Positions 27,080 through 36,572 of a stretch of 64,000 nucleotides of DNA are shown here, piece after piece. The translations under genes were made by a program, and so were the position numbers. Numbering within the stretch: the stretch's first letter is position 1; each line of letters opens with the position of its first letter. The notes under the pieces are model-generated. The model was not told the origin of the DNA. It made no database searches and saw only the letters and a program-made list of their open reading frames with translations. Source of the DNA: JAAYHV01 sp964400515 (GTDB lineage Bacteria > Bacillota > Clostridia > Peptostreptococcales > Anaerovoracaceae); assembly GCA_964400515.1 (NCBI GenBank), contig CAYNTJ010000001.1, positions 1 through 64,000 of the forward strand, read 5' to 3'.

Positions 27080-28183
27080 TTATTTTGTTGCCGCATCATA
27101 TAAAGCTTCTGCTTCATCCCAGTGCTCTATGATTTGAGGTATAACTTTATATAAGTCACCTACGATACCATAGTCTGCCACTTCAAAGATAGGAGCATCC
27201 GGATCTTTATTGATAGCTACGATTATATCAGAAGTCTGCATACCAGCTAAATGCTGTATGGCTCCGGATATACCGCAAGCAAAGTAAATTTTAGGTTTTA
27301 CAGTAGTACCTGTTTGTCCAACCTGGTGAGAATGATCTATCCAACCGGCATCAACTGCTGCTCTGGAAGAACCCACAACTCCGCCAACCTTATCGGCAAA
27401 CTTCTTGATTAATTCGAAACCGGAAGCATCTCCTAAACCTCTACCACCGGAACAGATTATATCCGCATCTGTAAGTGATACTAATTCTTTTGCTGATTTA
27501 ACTACTTCTAATACTTCGATACGAATATCATCAGCAGACAGCTTGTAATCAACCTTTACTAGCTCACCCTTAGCGCCTTCAACCTTATCTCTCTTCTGCA
27601 TTACGCCGGGACGTACTGTAGACATTTGAGGTCTTGTGTTCTTACATACGATAGTAGCCATTAAGTTACCACCAAATGCAGGACGAGTCATCTTTAATCC
27701 TTTGTCAGGATCATTAGGGTCTAATGTAGCAGTATTTAATGTAGTGTTTGCTTCTGCATACTCGATATAGTGTTTAACACTGATATTTAAGTGAGTACAG
27801 TCAGCTGTAAGACCGGTATCCAGTCTTGCTGCTACTCTTGGTGCTAAGTCTCTACCTATGTGAGTAGCACCTAATAATACGATACTTGGTTTGTATTCAT
27901 TGATAGTATCTACTATAACTTTAGTATAACCATCAGTAGTATATTTTTCTAATAATGGGTCTTGAATCATGTATGCTTTGTTAGCACCATAGTCAAAACA
28001 TTCCTGAGCCAAATGGTCGATGTCATTACCAACTAAAAGTGCGCACACTTCAGTTCCTTCACCGATTTCTCCAGCCAGTCTGCAAGCTTCGCCGATAAGC
28101 TCTAGAGCTACATTCATCAACTTGCCATTTCTCTGTTCTGCATAGACCCAGATATTTTTGTAATCTGCAAATTTTTCTGACAT
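27080..28183 (-). CDS. etfA: Electron transfer flavoprotein alpha subunit
   Basis: EtfA pairs with EtfB to pass electrons to and from acyl-CoA dehydrogenase. The C-terminal FAD domain shows GGRGLGDASGF, VGSSRAAVDAGW, HQVGQTGTTVKP and CGISGAIQHLAGM, then INKDPDAPIFEVADYGIVGD. It has 367 residues, slightly long for the family. Position after bcd and etfB matches the bifurcating butyryl-CoA dehydrogenase complex of anaerobes, in which crotonyl-CoA reduction drives ferredoxin reduction; this role is inferred from gene order. Confidence 0.96.
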   Translation of the reverse strand: MSEKFADYKNIWVYAEQRNGKLMNVALELIGEACRLAGEIGEGTEVCALLVGNDIDHLAQECFDYGANKAYMIQDPLLEKYTTDGYTKVIVDTINEYKPSIVLLGATHIGRDLAPRVAARLDTGLTADCTHLNISVKHYIEYAEANTTLNTATLDPNDPDKGLKMTRPAFGGNLMATIVCKNTRPQMSTVRPGVMQKRDKVEGAKGELVKVDYKLSADDIRIEVLEVVKSAKELVSLTDADIICSGGRGLGDASGFELIKKFADKVGGVVGSSRAAVDAGWIDHSHQVGQTGTTVKPKIYFACGISGAIQHLAGMQTSDIIVAINKDPDAPIFEVADYGIVGDLYKVIPQIIEHWDEAEALYDAATK

Positions 28184-28194
28184 GTTTAATCCTC

Positions 28195-29004
28195 CTATAT
28201 AACGTGCTTACCTTTTAAGCCGATTAGTAAATTAGTTGCTAATTCTTTATCAGTATCTCCTTCAACCACAATACCTTTGCCCTTTGGCTTTGGTGTGAAA
28301 GATCTGAATACATTAGTAGGAGATGCTTTTAAACCAACGATGCTTCTGTCAACATTGATATCATCCGCATTCCATACTTTAATGTCTTTATTCTGAGCAA
28401 AGATTCCCTTGATATGCATATATCTAGGCACGTTTAACTCTTTAATAGCAGTAAGCATGCAAGGAGTCTTAATCTTGATTAATTCATAACCGTCTTCCAT
28501 CTTTCTTTTTACAGTGATTTCTTTACGATTATCATCCATCTCAAATTCTTCTACATATGTTACCTGAGGTATGTCAAGCTTTTCAGCAATCTGAGGACCT
28601 ACCTGAGCAGTATCTCCATCTATTGCCTGTCTACCTGCAAGGATTAAATCATAATCTCCATTTTCCTCAACATATCTTTTAATTCCGGCAACTACTGCGT
28701 TTGAAGTAGCCCATGTGTCTGAACCACCAACCGCTCTGTCACTTATAAGGATAGCGTCATCTGCTCCCATTGCTACACACTCAAATAGCATATCTGCTGC
28801 TTGAGGAGGTCCCATGGAAACAACTGTAACTGTTACGTCGTCATACTTATCCTTGATTGCTAATGCTAATTCCAAAGCATTGGCATCATCGTTATTTAAA
28901 ATACTAGGTACACCATCTCTGATTAGAGTTCCGGTTTCCGGATTTATTCTAATTTCGTTTGTATCAGGTACCTGTTTTGCACAAACTATAATTTTAAATG
29001 CCAT
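28195..29004 (-). CDS. etfB: Electron transfer flavoprotein beta subunit
   Basis: EtfB binds FAD or AMP at the subunit interface and, in bifurcating complexes, NADH. IVCAKQVPDTNEIRI starts the protein, DANALELALAIKD and LAGRQAIDGDTAQVGPQIAE are core motifs. It has 269 residues. RBS AAGGAGGAAATTTAGAT precedes ATG. It lies 22 bases after bcd and 11 before etfA. Confidence 0.96.
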   Translation of the reverse strand: MAFKIIVCAKQVPDTNEIRINPETGTLIRDGVPSILNNDDANALELALAIKDKYDDVTVTVVSMGPPQAADMLFECVAMGADDAILISDRAVGGSDTWATSNAVVAGIKRYVEENGDYDLILAGRQAIDGDTAQVGPQIAEKLDIPQVTYVEEFEMDDNRKEITVKRKMEDGYELIKIKTPCMLTAIKELNVPRYMHIKGIFAQNKDIKVWNADDINVDRSIVGLKASPTNVFRSFTPKPKGKGIVVEGDTDKELATNLLIGLKGKHVI

Positions 29005-29026
29005 ATCTAAATTTCCTCCTTATTTA

Positions 29027-30169
29027 TTATTTGAATGTATGAGCTGCAATAACTAACTTCTGAACTTCTGAAGTACCTTCATAGATTTCAGTAATCTTAG
29101 CATCTCTCATCATTCTTTCTACAGGATAATCCTTAGTATAGCCGTATCCACCATGGAATTGTACACACTTAGTAGTTACATACATAGCAGTTTCTGCAGC
29201 ATATAATTTAGCCATAGCAGAAGCTTCACCATAGTTCATGTGCTTATCCTTCATATCAGCTGCCTTGTAAATCAATAATCTGGCTGCTTCAATTCTTGTC
29301 TTCATTTCAGCCATTTCAAAAGCCAATGCCTGGAATTGAGATAACTTCTTACCAAACTGTTTTCTCTGTCCCATGTATTCTACAGTAACATCAAATGCTC
29401 CCTGTGCAATACCCAGTGCCTGAGAAGCGATACCTATACGTCCACCATCTAATGTAGAAAGTGCAACTTTAAATCCTTCACCGATTTTTCCTAATAATCT
29501 GTCCTTAGGAATTCTGCAGTTTTGGAAAATAAGCTCTGTTGTTGAAGATGCGTTAATACCCATCTTATCCTCTGTCTTACCGATAGAGAAACCAGGATCG
29601 CCTTTTTCAACGATAAATGCACTGATTCCGCCATGAGTTTTCTTAGCTTTGTCTGTCATTGCCATAACAACGAATGTTTCAGCATATCCACCATTAGTGA
29701 TAAATACTTTTGCTCCGTTAAGCACCCATTCGTCACCGTCTAATTCTGCTCTTGTTTGCTGTCCACCAGCATCTGTTCCTGCACCCGGTTCTGTAAGTCC
29801 AAATGCACCTAATTTCTTACCACTTAGTAAGTCAGGTAAGTATTTAGCTTTTTGTTCATCATTACCATAGTTGAAAATCGGCCAACAGCAAAGTGAAGTA
29901 TGCGCTGAGCAAATTACTCCTGTTGAGCCACAAACTCTAGATAATTCTTCTACTGTAATAGCGTAAGAGATATGATCTCCTCCTGCTCCGCCCAGTTCAG
30001 TAGGAAATGGTATTCCTAATAAACCATACTTAGCCATCTTCTCAACTGTTTCAGTTGGGAATCTATGCTCCTGATCTATATCAGCAGCTAATGGTTCAAC
30101 TTCATTAGTAGCGAATTCTCTAACCATTTGTCTCACGAATTCTTGTTCTTTCGTTAGTTGAAAGTTCAT
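29027..30169 (-). CDS. bcd: Acyl-CoA dehydrogenase, probably butyryl-CoA dehydrogenase
   Basis: The 380-residue protein is a short-chain acyl-CoA dehydrogenase: GAFGLTEPGAGTDAGG binds flavin, and the catalytic base Glu364 lies in EIYEGTSE. Being the first gene of a bcd-etfB-etfA operon points to butyryl-CoA (crotonyl-CoA) as substrate, but chain length cannot be read from sequence. Thiolase, crotonase and hydroxybutyryl-CoA dehydrogenase are not in the window. RBS AAGGAGGCATATAC is strong. Confidence 0.93.
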   Translation of the reverse strand: MNFQLTKEQEFVRQMVREFATNEVEPLAADIDQEHRFPTETVEKMAKYGLLGIPFPTELGGAGGDHISYAITVEELSRVCGSTGVICSAHTSLCCWPIFNYGNDEQKAKYLPDLLSGKKLGAFGLTEPGAGTDAGGQQTRAELDGDEWVLNGAKVFITNGGYAETFVVMAMTDKAKKTHGGISAFIVEKGDPGFSIGKTEDKMGINASSTTELIFQNCRIPKDRLLGKIGEGFKVALSTLDGGRIGIASQALGIAQGAFDVTVEYMGQRKQFGKKLSQFQALAFEMAEMKTRIEAARLLIYKAADMKDKHMNYGEASAMAKLYAAETAMYVTTKCVQFHGGYGYTKDYPVERMMRDAKITEIYEGTSEVQKLVIAAHTFK

Positions 30170-30259
30170 GTATATGCCTCCTTAAATATTAATAACGGCC
30201 CTTTTTAAAGGGATAATAAACCGTATTTACATAGCACTGCTATTAACACATGCATTACC

Positions 30260-30288
30260 ATTTAAACATATTTTTAACAATATTTCAA
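30260..30288 (-). promoter_or_regulatory. Promoter of bcd-etfB-etfA
   Basis: TTGAAA and TTAAAT on the minus strand are 17 bases apart, with TG one base before the -10. The leader of about 85 bases contains a CCCTTT/AAAGGG hairpin near the ribosome-binding site. Confidence 0.75.
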
Positions 30289-30353
30289 GAGTTATTATTT
30301 ATTAAATTTATGCAAGTTTTTACCGTATCTATAAGGTGATGCAAAAACGACTC

Positions 30354-31535
30354 TTAACCGTTAATGTGAACCATTTCTGCCTTATTTACAGCATCATTTA
30401 TTAATGCTTCCACATCAAGTTTACCCTCCGACATCAATATCCTTTCCAGCTTCGGTTTGGTCACCGGATGCTTAGGTAAAAATACCGTGCAACAATCTTC
30501 GTACGGAAGTATTGATGTTTCATAGGTTTCTATTTCCTTTGCCTTATCCATTATATCTATTTTATCCATGGCTATAAGAGGTCTCATTACGGGAAGATTA
30601 ACACTGGCATCGGTAACAACTAAGGCCTCCGCCGTCTGACTGGCCACCTGACCTAGGTTTTCTCCTGTTATCAGCATCATACATTTATTATCAACGGCAA
30701 TTCTTTCCGCAATTTTCATCATAAATCTGCGTACCAAAATAGTAGTCTCTTCTTCGGGACATTTCTCAACAATTTGTTCTTGTATTGGTAATAAATTAAC
30801 AATATGAAGCTTGATGTGTCCGCAATAGGTGGAAATAATCCTGACCAGCTCCTCAACCTTTTCCTGAGCCCTTTGGCTGGTATAAGGATAGGAATGATAA
30901 TGGACAGCTTCAATGACCATTCCTCTCTTTGCCATCATAAAAGCAGCAACAGGGCTATCTATTCCTCCGGAAAAAAGCACCAGTCCCTTTCCGTTGGTAC
31001 CCAGGGGCAATCCACCAAAGCCCTTTATCTTGTCCTGGTAGATATATGTTCTGTCTTGTCTTACATCAATAAAAAGCTCGCAATCCGGATTATGCACATC
31101 AACCTTTAAGACCTTACAGCCCTTAAGAACATATGCACCCATTATTTTTGCTATCTCAGGAGAAGTTGTGGGAAAGTTTTTATCTGCCCTTTTGGCTTTA
31201 ACTTTAAATGTCTTTATTCCTTTTTCTTCTATCAAACCCAACATGTATTCCACGGCGGCTTTTCCTATTTCATCCAAATTACTTTCCGCTTCCACCGCAG
31301 GACTTATCGATGCTACACCAAAAACCTTTGAAACCCTCCTAATGATATCAAGTTCATTAACGGTTTTATCGGATTTAATAAATATAAGGCCTTCATGCCT
31401 TTTGACTTCAATATCCTTTATGTCCTTAAGGCTCTTTTTGATTCTTTCCACCAGCATTCTTTCGAAATATGGCTTATTGGTTCCCTTTAATGCCACTTCA
31501 CCACATCTTACTATATATATATTCTTTTCGTTCAA
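30354..31535 (-). CDS. thiI: tRNA 4-thiouridine synthase ThiI
   Basis: ThiI adenylates tRNA U8 and inserts sulfur; it can also serve thiazole synthesis. A ferredoxin-like/THUMP N-terminal half precedes the PP-loop ATP site LVLFSGGIDSPVAAF near residue 185. At 393 residues it has no C-terminal rhodanese domain, as in Bacillus. The start is a TTG with GGAGGAAGC just upstream. The sulfur donor is probably the cysteine desulfurase encoded immediately before it. Confidence 0.95.
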   Translation of the reverse strand: MNEKNIYIVRCGEVALKGTNKPYFERMLVERIKKSLKDIKDIEVKRHEGLIFIKSDKTVNELDIIRRVSKVFGVASISPAVEAESNLDEIGKAAVEYMLGLIEEKGIKTFKVKAKRADKNFPTTSPEIAKIMGAYVLKGCKVLKVDVHNPDCELFIDVRQDRTYIYQDKIKGFGGLPLGTNGKGLVLFSGGIDSPVAAFMMAKRGMVIEAVHYHSYPYTSQRAQEKVEELVRIISTYCGHIKLHIVNLLPIQEQIVEKCPEEETTILVRRFMMKIAERIAVDNKCMMLITGENLGQVASQTAEALVVTDASVNLPVMRPLIAMDKIDIMDKAKEIETYETSILPYEDCCTVFLPKHPVTKPKLERILMSEGKLDVEALINDAVNKAEMVHING

Positions 31536-31544
31536 AGCTTCCTC

Positions 31545-32711
31545 CTATCTGAAACTACCAAGTTTTCTAAATCTTTCCACAGCTTTTTTTGTTTTATCTA
31601 CCACTATATCCATTTCTTCCCTTGTGTTAAATTCAGAAAAGCTAAATCTTATTGCACCTTCTATATCTTTTTCCCTAAGACCCATACTGCTTAGCACATG
31701 GCTTTTACCTTTTTTGTTTGATGCACAGGCAGAACCTGTGGATACAAAAATTTCATCCTGCTCCAGAGTATGCAGCAACACTTCACCCCGGGTTCCCAAA
31801 AATGATACATTCAGTATATAGGGGCTGCGTCTACCGTAATCTTCTATGGAATAACCCAGCTCTAAAGCACCATTTATCCTGATATCGCCAATCTCATTTA
31901 ATAAGCCCTGCGTAAAATAACTGTTCATTTCTCCCATTCTTTGGTTTACTTCCCCAAGGTGATCATATGAAATATTTGCTGCCAAGGCCATACCTATTAT
32001 TGAAGACGTGTTTTCGGTGCCGGATCTTACCCCCAACTCCTGACCTCCACCGTATATTAATGGTTTCAGATTCAAATTTTCTCTTAAAAGCAGAGCCCCT
32101 ATTCCCTTAGGACCATGGAATTTATGACCGCTTATTGATATCATATGGGCCTTCACATTATCCAGTCTCATCTTTCCGAAAGCTTGGACAGCATCCGTGT
32201 GTAAAACAGCACCGGGAGACACCTGTTTCATCAATTCATATATTTGATTTATAGGCTGTATTGTTCCGGTCTCGTTATTTACAGTCATAACGGATACCAA
32301 TGCAGTGTTCTCATTTAACTCTTCACCAAGTCTTGATATATCCATTAATCCGTTTTGATCCACATCTATGTATTTCACTTCATTGCCTTCCGACTCAAGT
32401 TTTTTCATACTTTCCAAAACCGCCGGATGCTCTACTTTAGATGTTATATATCTGTTCTTGCTTCTATCTCTGTTTTTATATGAAAATATAGCCATGTTGT
32501 CAGCCTCCGTCCCCGAAGCTGTCATTATGACTTTATTTGCTTTTGTAATATCCGCAAGTTGTTTTTTTGATTCCGTAACCAATTTTTCGGCTTTCAATCC
32601 AAAAGAATGCAATGACGAGGGATTACCGTAACATTTTGTTGCCGTTTCCAACATCTTTAAACTGACCTCTTCATATTGCATGCTAGTTGCCGCATTATCC
32701 AAATATATCAA
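31545..32711 (-). CDS. Cysteine desulfurase (NifS/IscS family)
   Basis: The enzyme takes sulfur from cysteine using PLP. IYLDNAAT opens the protein, the PLP Lys is in SISGHKFHGPKG (about residue 197) and the active Cys is in STGSACASNKKG near residue 330. GGAGG lies five bases before a TTG at 32711, which makes MIYLDNAAT the likely N-terminus; an upstream frame adds 11 unlikely residues. Pairing with thiI matches the NifZ-ThiI pair of Bacillus. Confidence 0.93.
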   Translation of the reverse strand: MIYLDNAATSMQYEEVSLKMLETATKCYGNPSSLHSFGLKAEKLVTESKKQLADITKANKVIMTASGTEADNMAIFSYKNRDRSKNRYITSKVEHPAVLESMKKLESEGNEVKYIDVDQNGLMDISRLGEELNENTALVSVMTVNNETGTIQPINQIYELMKQVSPGAVLHTDAVQAFGKMRLDNVKAHMISISGHKFHGPKGIGALLLRENLNLKPLIYGGGQELGVRSGTENTSSIIGMALAANISYDHLGEVNQRMGEMNSYFTQGLLNEIGDIRINGALELGYSIEDYGRRSPYILNVSFLGTRGEVLLHTLEQDEIFVSTGSACASNKKGKSHVLSSMGLREKDIEGAIRFSFSEFNTREEMDIVVDKTKKAVERFRKLGSFR

Positions 32712-32722
32712 ATCAACCTCCA

Positions 32723-34084
32723 TTAAATAACGGTATTCAACCATCTTTTTTGATTATATCTTCTGTAAAACACAATTGTTTTAATTACTTCTCCCAAACC
32801 CACAAGAATAACCGCCATTGAAAGGGGCAGTCCAAATACGCTAACACTTATAAATGCCACAGGTACCTCTATCAGAATATTTATACCTACTTCCCCCACC
32901 ATGCAATAAAGGGTGTCTCCCCCTGCTCTTAGTATTCCGCATATCAACATATATGAGATCTCACGGAAAATCAGTGTAAAGGAGTATGTAAGTAATGTTG
33001 CTAAAAGCACCGCCGTAGTATATTCATTGAAGTTGTAAATCTCCGCCACCAAAGGCCTTATAAGTATTACTAGGGCTGTGGTGATTATACTCATTATCCA
33101 TGCATATTTCAAAGAATTTTTTGAGTATTCATATGCTTTATCAAGTTCTCTTCTACCCAAGGCCTCTCCTATTATTACCGCCGATGCATTTCCAAGGCCC
33201 ATAAAGAATGCAATAAATAAATCCACCACCACGTTTACCACCTGCATAACCGCCAATGCAACGGGTCCTATTCTGCCATATGCCGCAAAGATTAAAGCTG
33301 TAGTTACAGACCATCCCGATTCATTTATCAAAACCGGCCATGATGTTTTAAATATCTTTCTCATCATTTCCTTGTCAAAGGAAAAAAGCTCGCTAAAGGA
33401 TGCTTTAAACGGATGATTCTTAACGGAATATATGTATATGACAAGGGCCAGGCATTCCGCCCCCCTTGCGGTCAAGGTGGCTATTGCAGCCCCCCTAACA
33501 CCCAATTCAGGGAAAAAGAATTTACCATAGATTAAACAGTAATTCAAAAATGTATTGCTTAATATTGCAAAAATATTAATTATTGTAACCGCCTTAAGCC
33601 TTTGCACAGCTCTGGAGTTAAATGCAATATTAAAGGAAATTGCAATCATGGGGAAGGATAATGATACTATACCGATGTATTCTGCCCCAACACTGATAAC
33701 ATATTCATCCGTAGTAAAAAATCCTATGAGTACTTCGGGAAACAGCAGGCATAATACCATGGATAGGGTTGAAAACAATATTCCGAAAACATAATCTATG
33801 CCCATTATCTTTCTTATGGCTTCAATATTTTTTACACCATAATATTGGGCCACATGGACTGATGCTCCACTGTAGAACCCAAAAATAGTAACTATTATTA
33901 CCATAAAAAGCTGCATAGATGCACCAACCGCAGCCAATTCCTTCTCCCCAACGATACCTATCATAAGCACATCGATGAGATTAAGGCATACTGATATTAA
34001 GTTTTGAATAACTATCGGTATTGCTATTACAAATAGTTTTCTTCTAAATTCGCTGTTGTACGAATTTATGCCTTTAATAAACAA
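32723..34084 (-). CDS. MATE family efflux transporter
   Basis: A 453-residue membrane protein with about 12 segments in two similar halves. IAIPIVIQNLISVCLNLIDV near the N-terminus is a typical MATE start. It would export drugs or metabolites using a Na+ or H+ gradient; substrate unknown. It starts at a TTG preceded by GAGGTGAGAA and overlaps the upstream flank of the cysteine desulfurase gene, so the three genes may be co-transcribed. Confidence 0.9.
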   Translation of the reverse strand: MFIKGINSYNSEFRRKLFVIAIPIVIQNLISVCLNLIDVLMIGIVGEKELAAVGASMQLFMVIIVTIFGFYSGASVHVAQYYGVKNIEAIRKIMGIDYVFGILFSTLSMVLCLLFPEVLIGFFTTDEYVISVGAEYIGIVSLSFPMIAISFNIAFNSRAVQRLKAVTIINIFAILSNTFLNYCLIYGKFFFPELGVRGAAIATLTARGAECLALVIYIYSVKNHPFKASFSELFSFDKEMMRKIFKTSWPVLINESGWSVTTALIFAAYGRIGPVALAVMQVVNVVVDLFIAFFMGLGNASAVIIGEALGRRELDKAYEYSKNSLKYAWIMSIITTALVILIRPLVAEIYNFNEYTTAVLLATLLTYSFTLIFREISYMLICGILRAGGDTLYCMVGEVGINILIEVPVAFISVSVFGLPLSMAVILVGLGEVIKTIVFYRRYNQKRWLNTVI

Positions 34085-34101
34085 TTCTCACCTCTATTAA
34101 A

Positions 34102-34128
34102 CAAACCCCTCAAGAATTGAGGAGTTTG
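34102..34128 (-). terminator. Terminator after rny
   Basis: On the minus strand CAAACTCCTCAA pairs with TTGAGGGGTTTG (one wobble) around a 3-base loop, followed by TTTAAT. It separates rny from the MATE gene. Confidence 0.75.
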
Positions 34129-34134
34129 AATTTT

Positions 34135-35679
34135 TTATTTCGCATAATCTATTGCTCGAGTTTCCCTTATGACATTCACCTTAATGTGTCCCGGGTATTC
34201 AAGCTCATCTTCAATCTTTTTAGATATTTCCCTTGCAAGAAGTGCTACTTCATCATCCTTTACCTGATCAGGTTTAACAGCTATCCTAACTTCCCTACCT
34301 GCTTGTATCGCATATGACTTATCAACGCCCTTGGTTGTGTTAGCTATTTCTTCAAGTTTTTCCAATCTCTTGATATATGAATCTAAAGTTTCCCTTCTGG
34401 CTCCCGGTCTTGCGGCCGAAAGAGCATCTGATGCAGCCACCAATACAGCTTCTAAAGTTGTAGGCTCCGAATCCCCGTGATGGGCAGCTATGGCATTTAT
34501 TACCTTATTGGATTCCTTGTATTTCTTACAGATGTTAACACCTATCTCCACATGGGTTCCTTCAACTTCGTGATCCATAGCCTTGCCTATATCATGAAGC
34601 AGTCCTGCTCTCTTTGCCATTCTGGAATCAAACCCAAGCTCAGAAGCCATTAATCCTGCCAAATGTGATACTTCAATTGAATGTTTAAGTACATTTTGTC
34701 CGTATGAAGTTCTATATCTTAGCCTACCAAGCAGTTTTACAAGCTCAGGATGCAGGTTATGTACCCCGGTTTCGAAGCAAGCCTGTTCGCCCTCTTCTTT
34801 AATAATGTTGTTAACTTCCTTGGTGGATTTGTTTACCATCTCTTCTATTCTTGCCGGATGAATTCTTCCATCAACTATCAATTTTTCCAGAGTCAATCTT
34901 GCTATTTCCCTTCTAACAGGGTCAAACCCTGATAGAATTACTGCTTCCGGTGTATCATCAATTATCAAATCTATTCCCGTTAAGGTTTCGATTGATCTAA
35001 TATTTCTTCCTTCTCTTCCGATTATTCTACCCTTCATCTCATCATTTGGAAGGGGTACCACTGATACTGTTGATTCTGCAACATGGTCAGCCGCACATCT
35101 TTGTATAGCTCCGATTATTATCTCATTGGCTTTTTTATCAGCCTCTTCCTTTGCTTCTGTTTCAATCTCTTTTATCATTATAGAAGCATCATGCCTTATA
35201 TCCTTCTCCAATTCCTTAAGCAGTATTGATTTTGCCTCTTCTCTGGAGTATCCGGATATTTTTTCCAGTTCCTCTATCTGTTTTTCAATATATCCTTCTA
35301 TTTCAGCTTTTCTGTCTTCTAAGCTTTTCTCTTTCTTGGTTAAGTTATTCTCTCTTTTTTCTATATTATCAAGTTTTCTATCAACCGCTTCCTCTTTTTG
35401 AAACAATCTTCTTTCCGCTTTTTGTATCTCGTTTCTTCTTTCTCTAACTTCCTTGTCTACATCGTTACGTATTTTATGTGCTTCTTCTTTGGCTTCAATG
35501 ATTTTTTCCTTTTTAATCGTTTCGGCATTGTTTTCAGCATCTAATATTAAGTTTTTAGCTTTTAATTCAGCACTACCTATTTCCTTTTCGCCTACGTTTT
35601 TTCTAACAATATATCCGATTAATAGTCCAAAGACTAAAGCAATAATACCTACAATGATTGACATTACCATTGGTGTCAT
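34135..35679 (-). CDS. rny: Ribonuclease Y
   Basis: RNase Y is the membrane-anchored endonuclease that starts mRNA decay in Firmicutes. One N-terminal membrane segment (IIVGIIALVFGLLIGYIV), a long charged coiled coil, the KH domain GRIIGREGRNIRSIE and the HD domain HSIEVSHLAG ... LLHDIGKAMDHE appear in that order. The ATG at 35679 has AGGATGG at proper distance; longer starts at 35691 and 35715 do not. About 514 residues. Confidence 0.95.
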   Translation of the reverse strand: MTPMVMSIIVGIIALVFGLLIGYIVRKNVGEKEIGSAELKAKNLILDAENNAETIKKEKIIEAKEEAHKIRNDVDKEVRERRNEIQKAERRLFQKEEAVDRKLDNIEKRENNLTKKEKSLEDRKAEIEGYIEKQIEELEKISGYSREEAKSILLKELEKDIRHDASIMIKEIETEAKEEADKKANEIIIGAIQRCAADHVAESTVSVVPLPNDEMKGRIIGREGRNIRSIETLTGIDLIIDDTPEAVILSGFDPVRREIARLTLEKLIVDGRIHPARIEEMVNKSTKEVNNIIKEEGEQACFETGVHNLHPELVKLLGRLRYRTSYGQNVLKHSIEVSHLAGLMASELGFDSRMAKRAGLLHDIGKAMDHEVEGTHVEIGVNICKKYKESNKVINAIAAHHGDSEPTTLEAVLVAASDALSAARPGARRETLDSYIKRLEKLEEIANTTKGVDKSYAIQAGREVRIAVKPDQVKDDEVALLAREISKKIEDELEYPGHIKVNVIRETRAIDYAK

Positions 35680-35769
35680 GTATATTACCATCCTTTCATA
35701 TTCTATTGTATCCAAGTATATATTAATCTATGTTAATTTATTATTAATTATAATCATGCATACTATGTT

Positions 35770-35798
35770 ATTATAATATTAAATAGCAATATAGTCAA
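35770..35798 (-). promoter_or_regulatory. Promoter of rny
   Basis: TTGACT and TATAAT on the minus strand, 17 bases apart. The leader is about 85 bases. Confidence 0.85.
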
Positions 35799-35817
35799 GT
35801 AAGGCATTAATAAAAGA

Positions 35818-35837
35818 AGAGAAGCACAAGCTTCTCT
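35818..35837 (-). terminator. Terminator of the minD-like gene
   Basis: AGAGAAGC/GCTTCTCT with a 4-base loop overlaps the stop codon, and TTCTTTTATT follows on the minus strand. Confidence 0.75.
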
Positions 35838-36558
35838 AATCTTCCATTATTCTATTTGCTATTTTTAAGAAATTCTTTGTTATGTAAGCATCTTTTTTGC
35901 TAACTATCGGTACTCCTATATTAGTGGAAATGTGAATATTTTCATCATAGGCAATTGCTCCTAAAGGTTTTGCTTTTATCATTTGATCTATTTCATCAAA
36001 TTTTACCTCCAAACCCCTTTTTTCCAGCTGCAATACCGCTTTATTTATTACATAATATCTGTCTTTAATCCTATTCTTCCTAAGGAAGGCTTCCACACTG
36101 TCCGCATCCCTAATAGCCGCATAATCCGGTGTCAATACTATAATGCCTGTATCCACAAAATCCGATACAAGCTCCAGGTTGCTTCCTACTCCCGGAGGAC
36201 CGTCTATTATGACATAATCAAATCTTTGCCTTAATTCTTTAAAAAGTATTCTCGCATTATCCTTGGGTATTGAATGCAAATCATTTATGGGGGATGCCGC
36301 TATTATAGAAAGATGCTTAAATTTGTCATCCTTTATTAGTGCTTGTCTAGTTCTGCATACGCCTTTTAATGCATCATAGGTGTCATAAACCACCTTACCT
36401 TCTAGGCCCAGATACATATCAAGGTTTCTCATACCCATATCCAAATCAACTATGACAACATTTTTGCCAAGGCCGGAAAGTACACATCCCAGATTTACTG
36501 AAAACATTGTCTTTCCCGTTCCACCTTTACCCGATGCTATTAATATTATTTTGCCCAT
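35836..36558 (-). CDS. MinD/ParA-family ATPase
   Basis: The deviant Walker A motif is GKGGTGKTMFSVNLG at the N-terminus, followed by VVIVDLDMGMRNLDMYLG and IIDGPPGVGSN. The resemblance is closest to MinD, but the protein stops at 240 residues with NFLKIANRIMED and lacks the C-terminal amphipathic helix that anchors MinD to membrane. No minC, minE or divIVA is nearby. It may be a cytosolic MinD relative with a different partner. It follows radC by 14 bases. Confidence 0.85.
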   Translation of the reverse strand: MGKIILIASGKGGTGKTMFSVNLGCVLSGLGKNVVIVDLDMGMRNLDMYLGLEGKVVYDTYDALKGVCRTRQALIKDDKFKHLSIIAASPINDLHSIPKDNARILFKELRQRFDYVIIDGPPGVGSNLELVSDFVDTGIIVLTPDYAAIRDADSVEAFLRKNRIKDRYYVINKAVLQLEKRGLEVKFDEIDQMIKAKPLGAIAYDENIHISTNIGVPIVSKKDAYITKNFLKIANRIMED

Positions 36559-36572
36559 GACTCCTCCAATAA

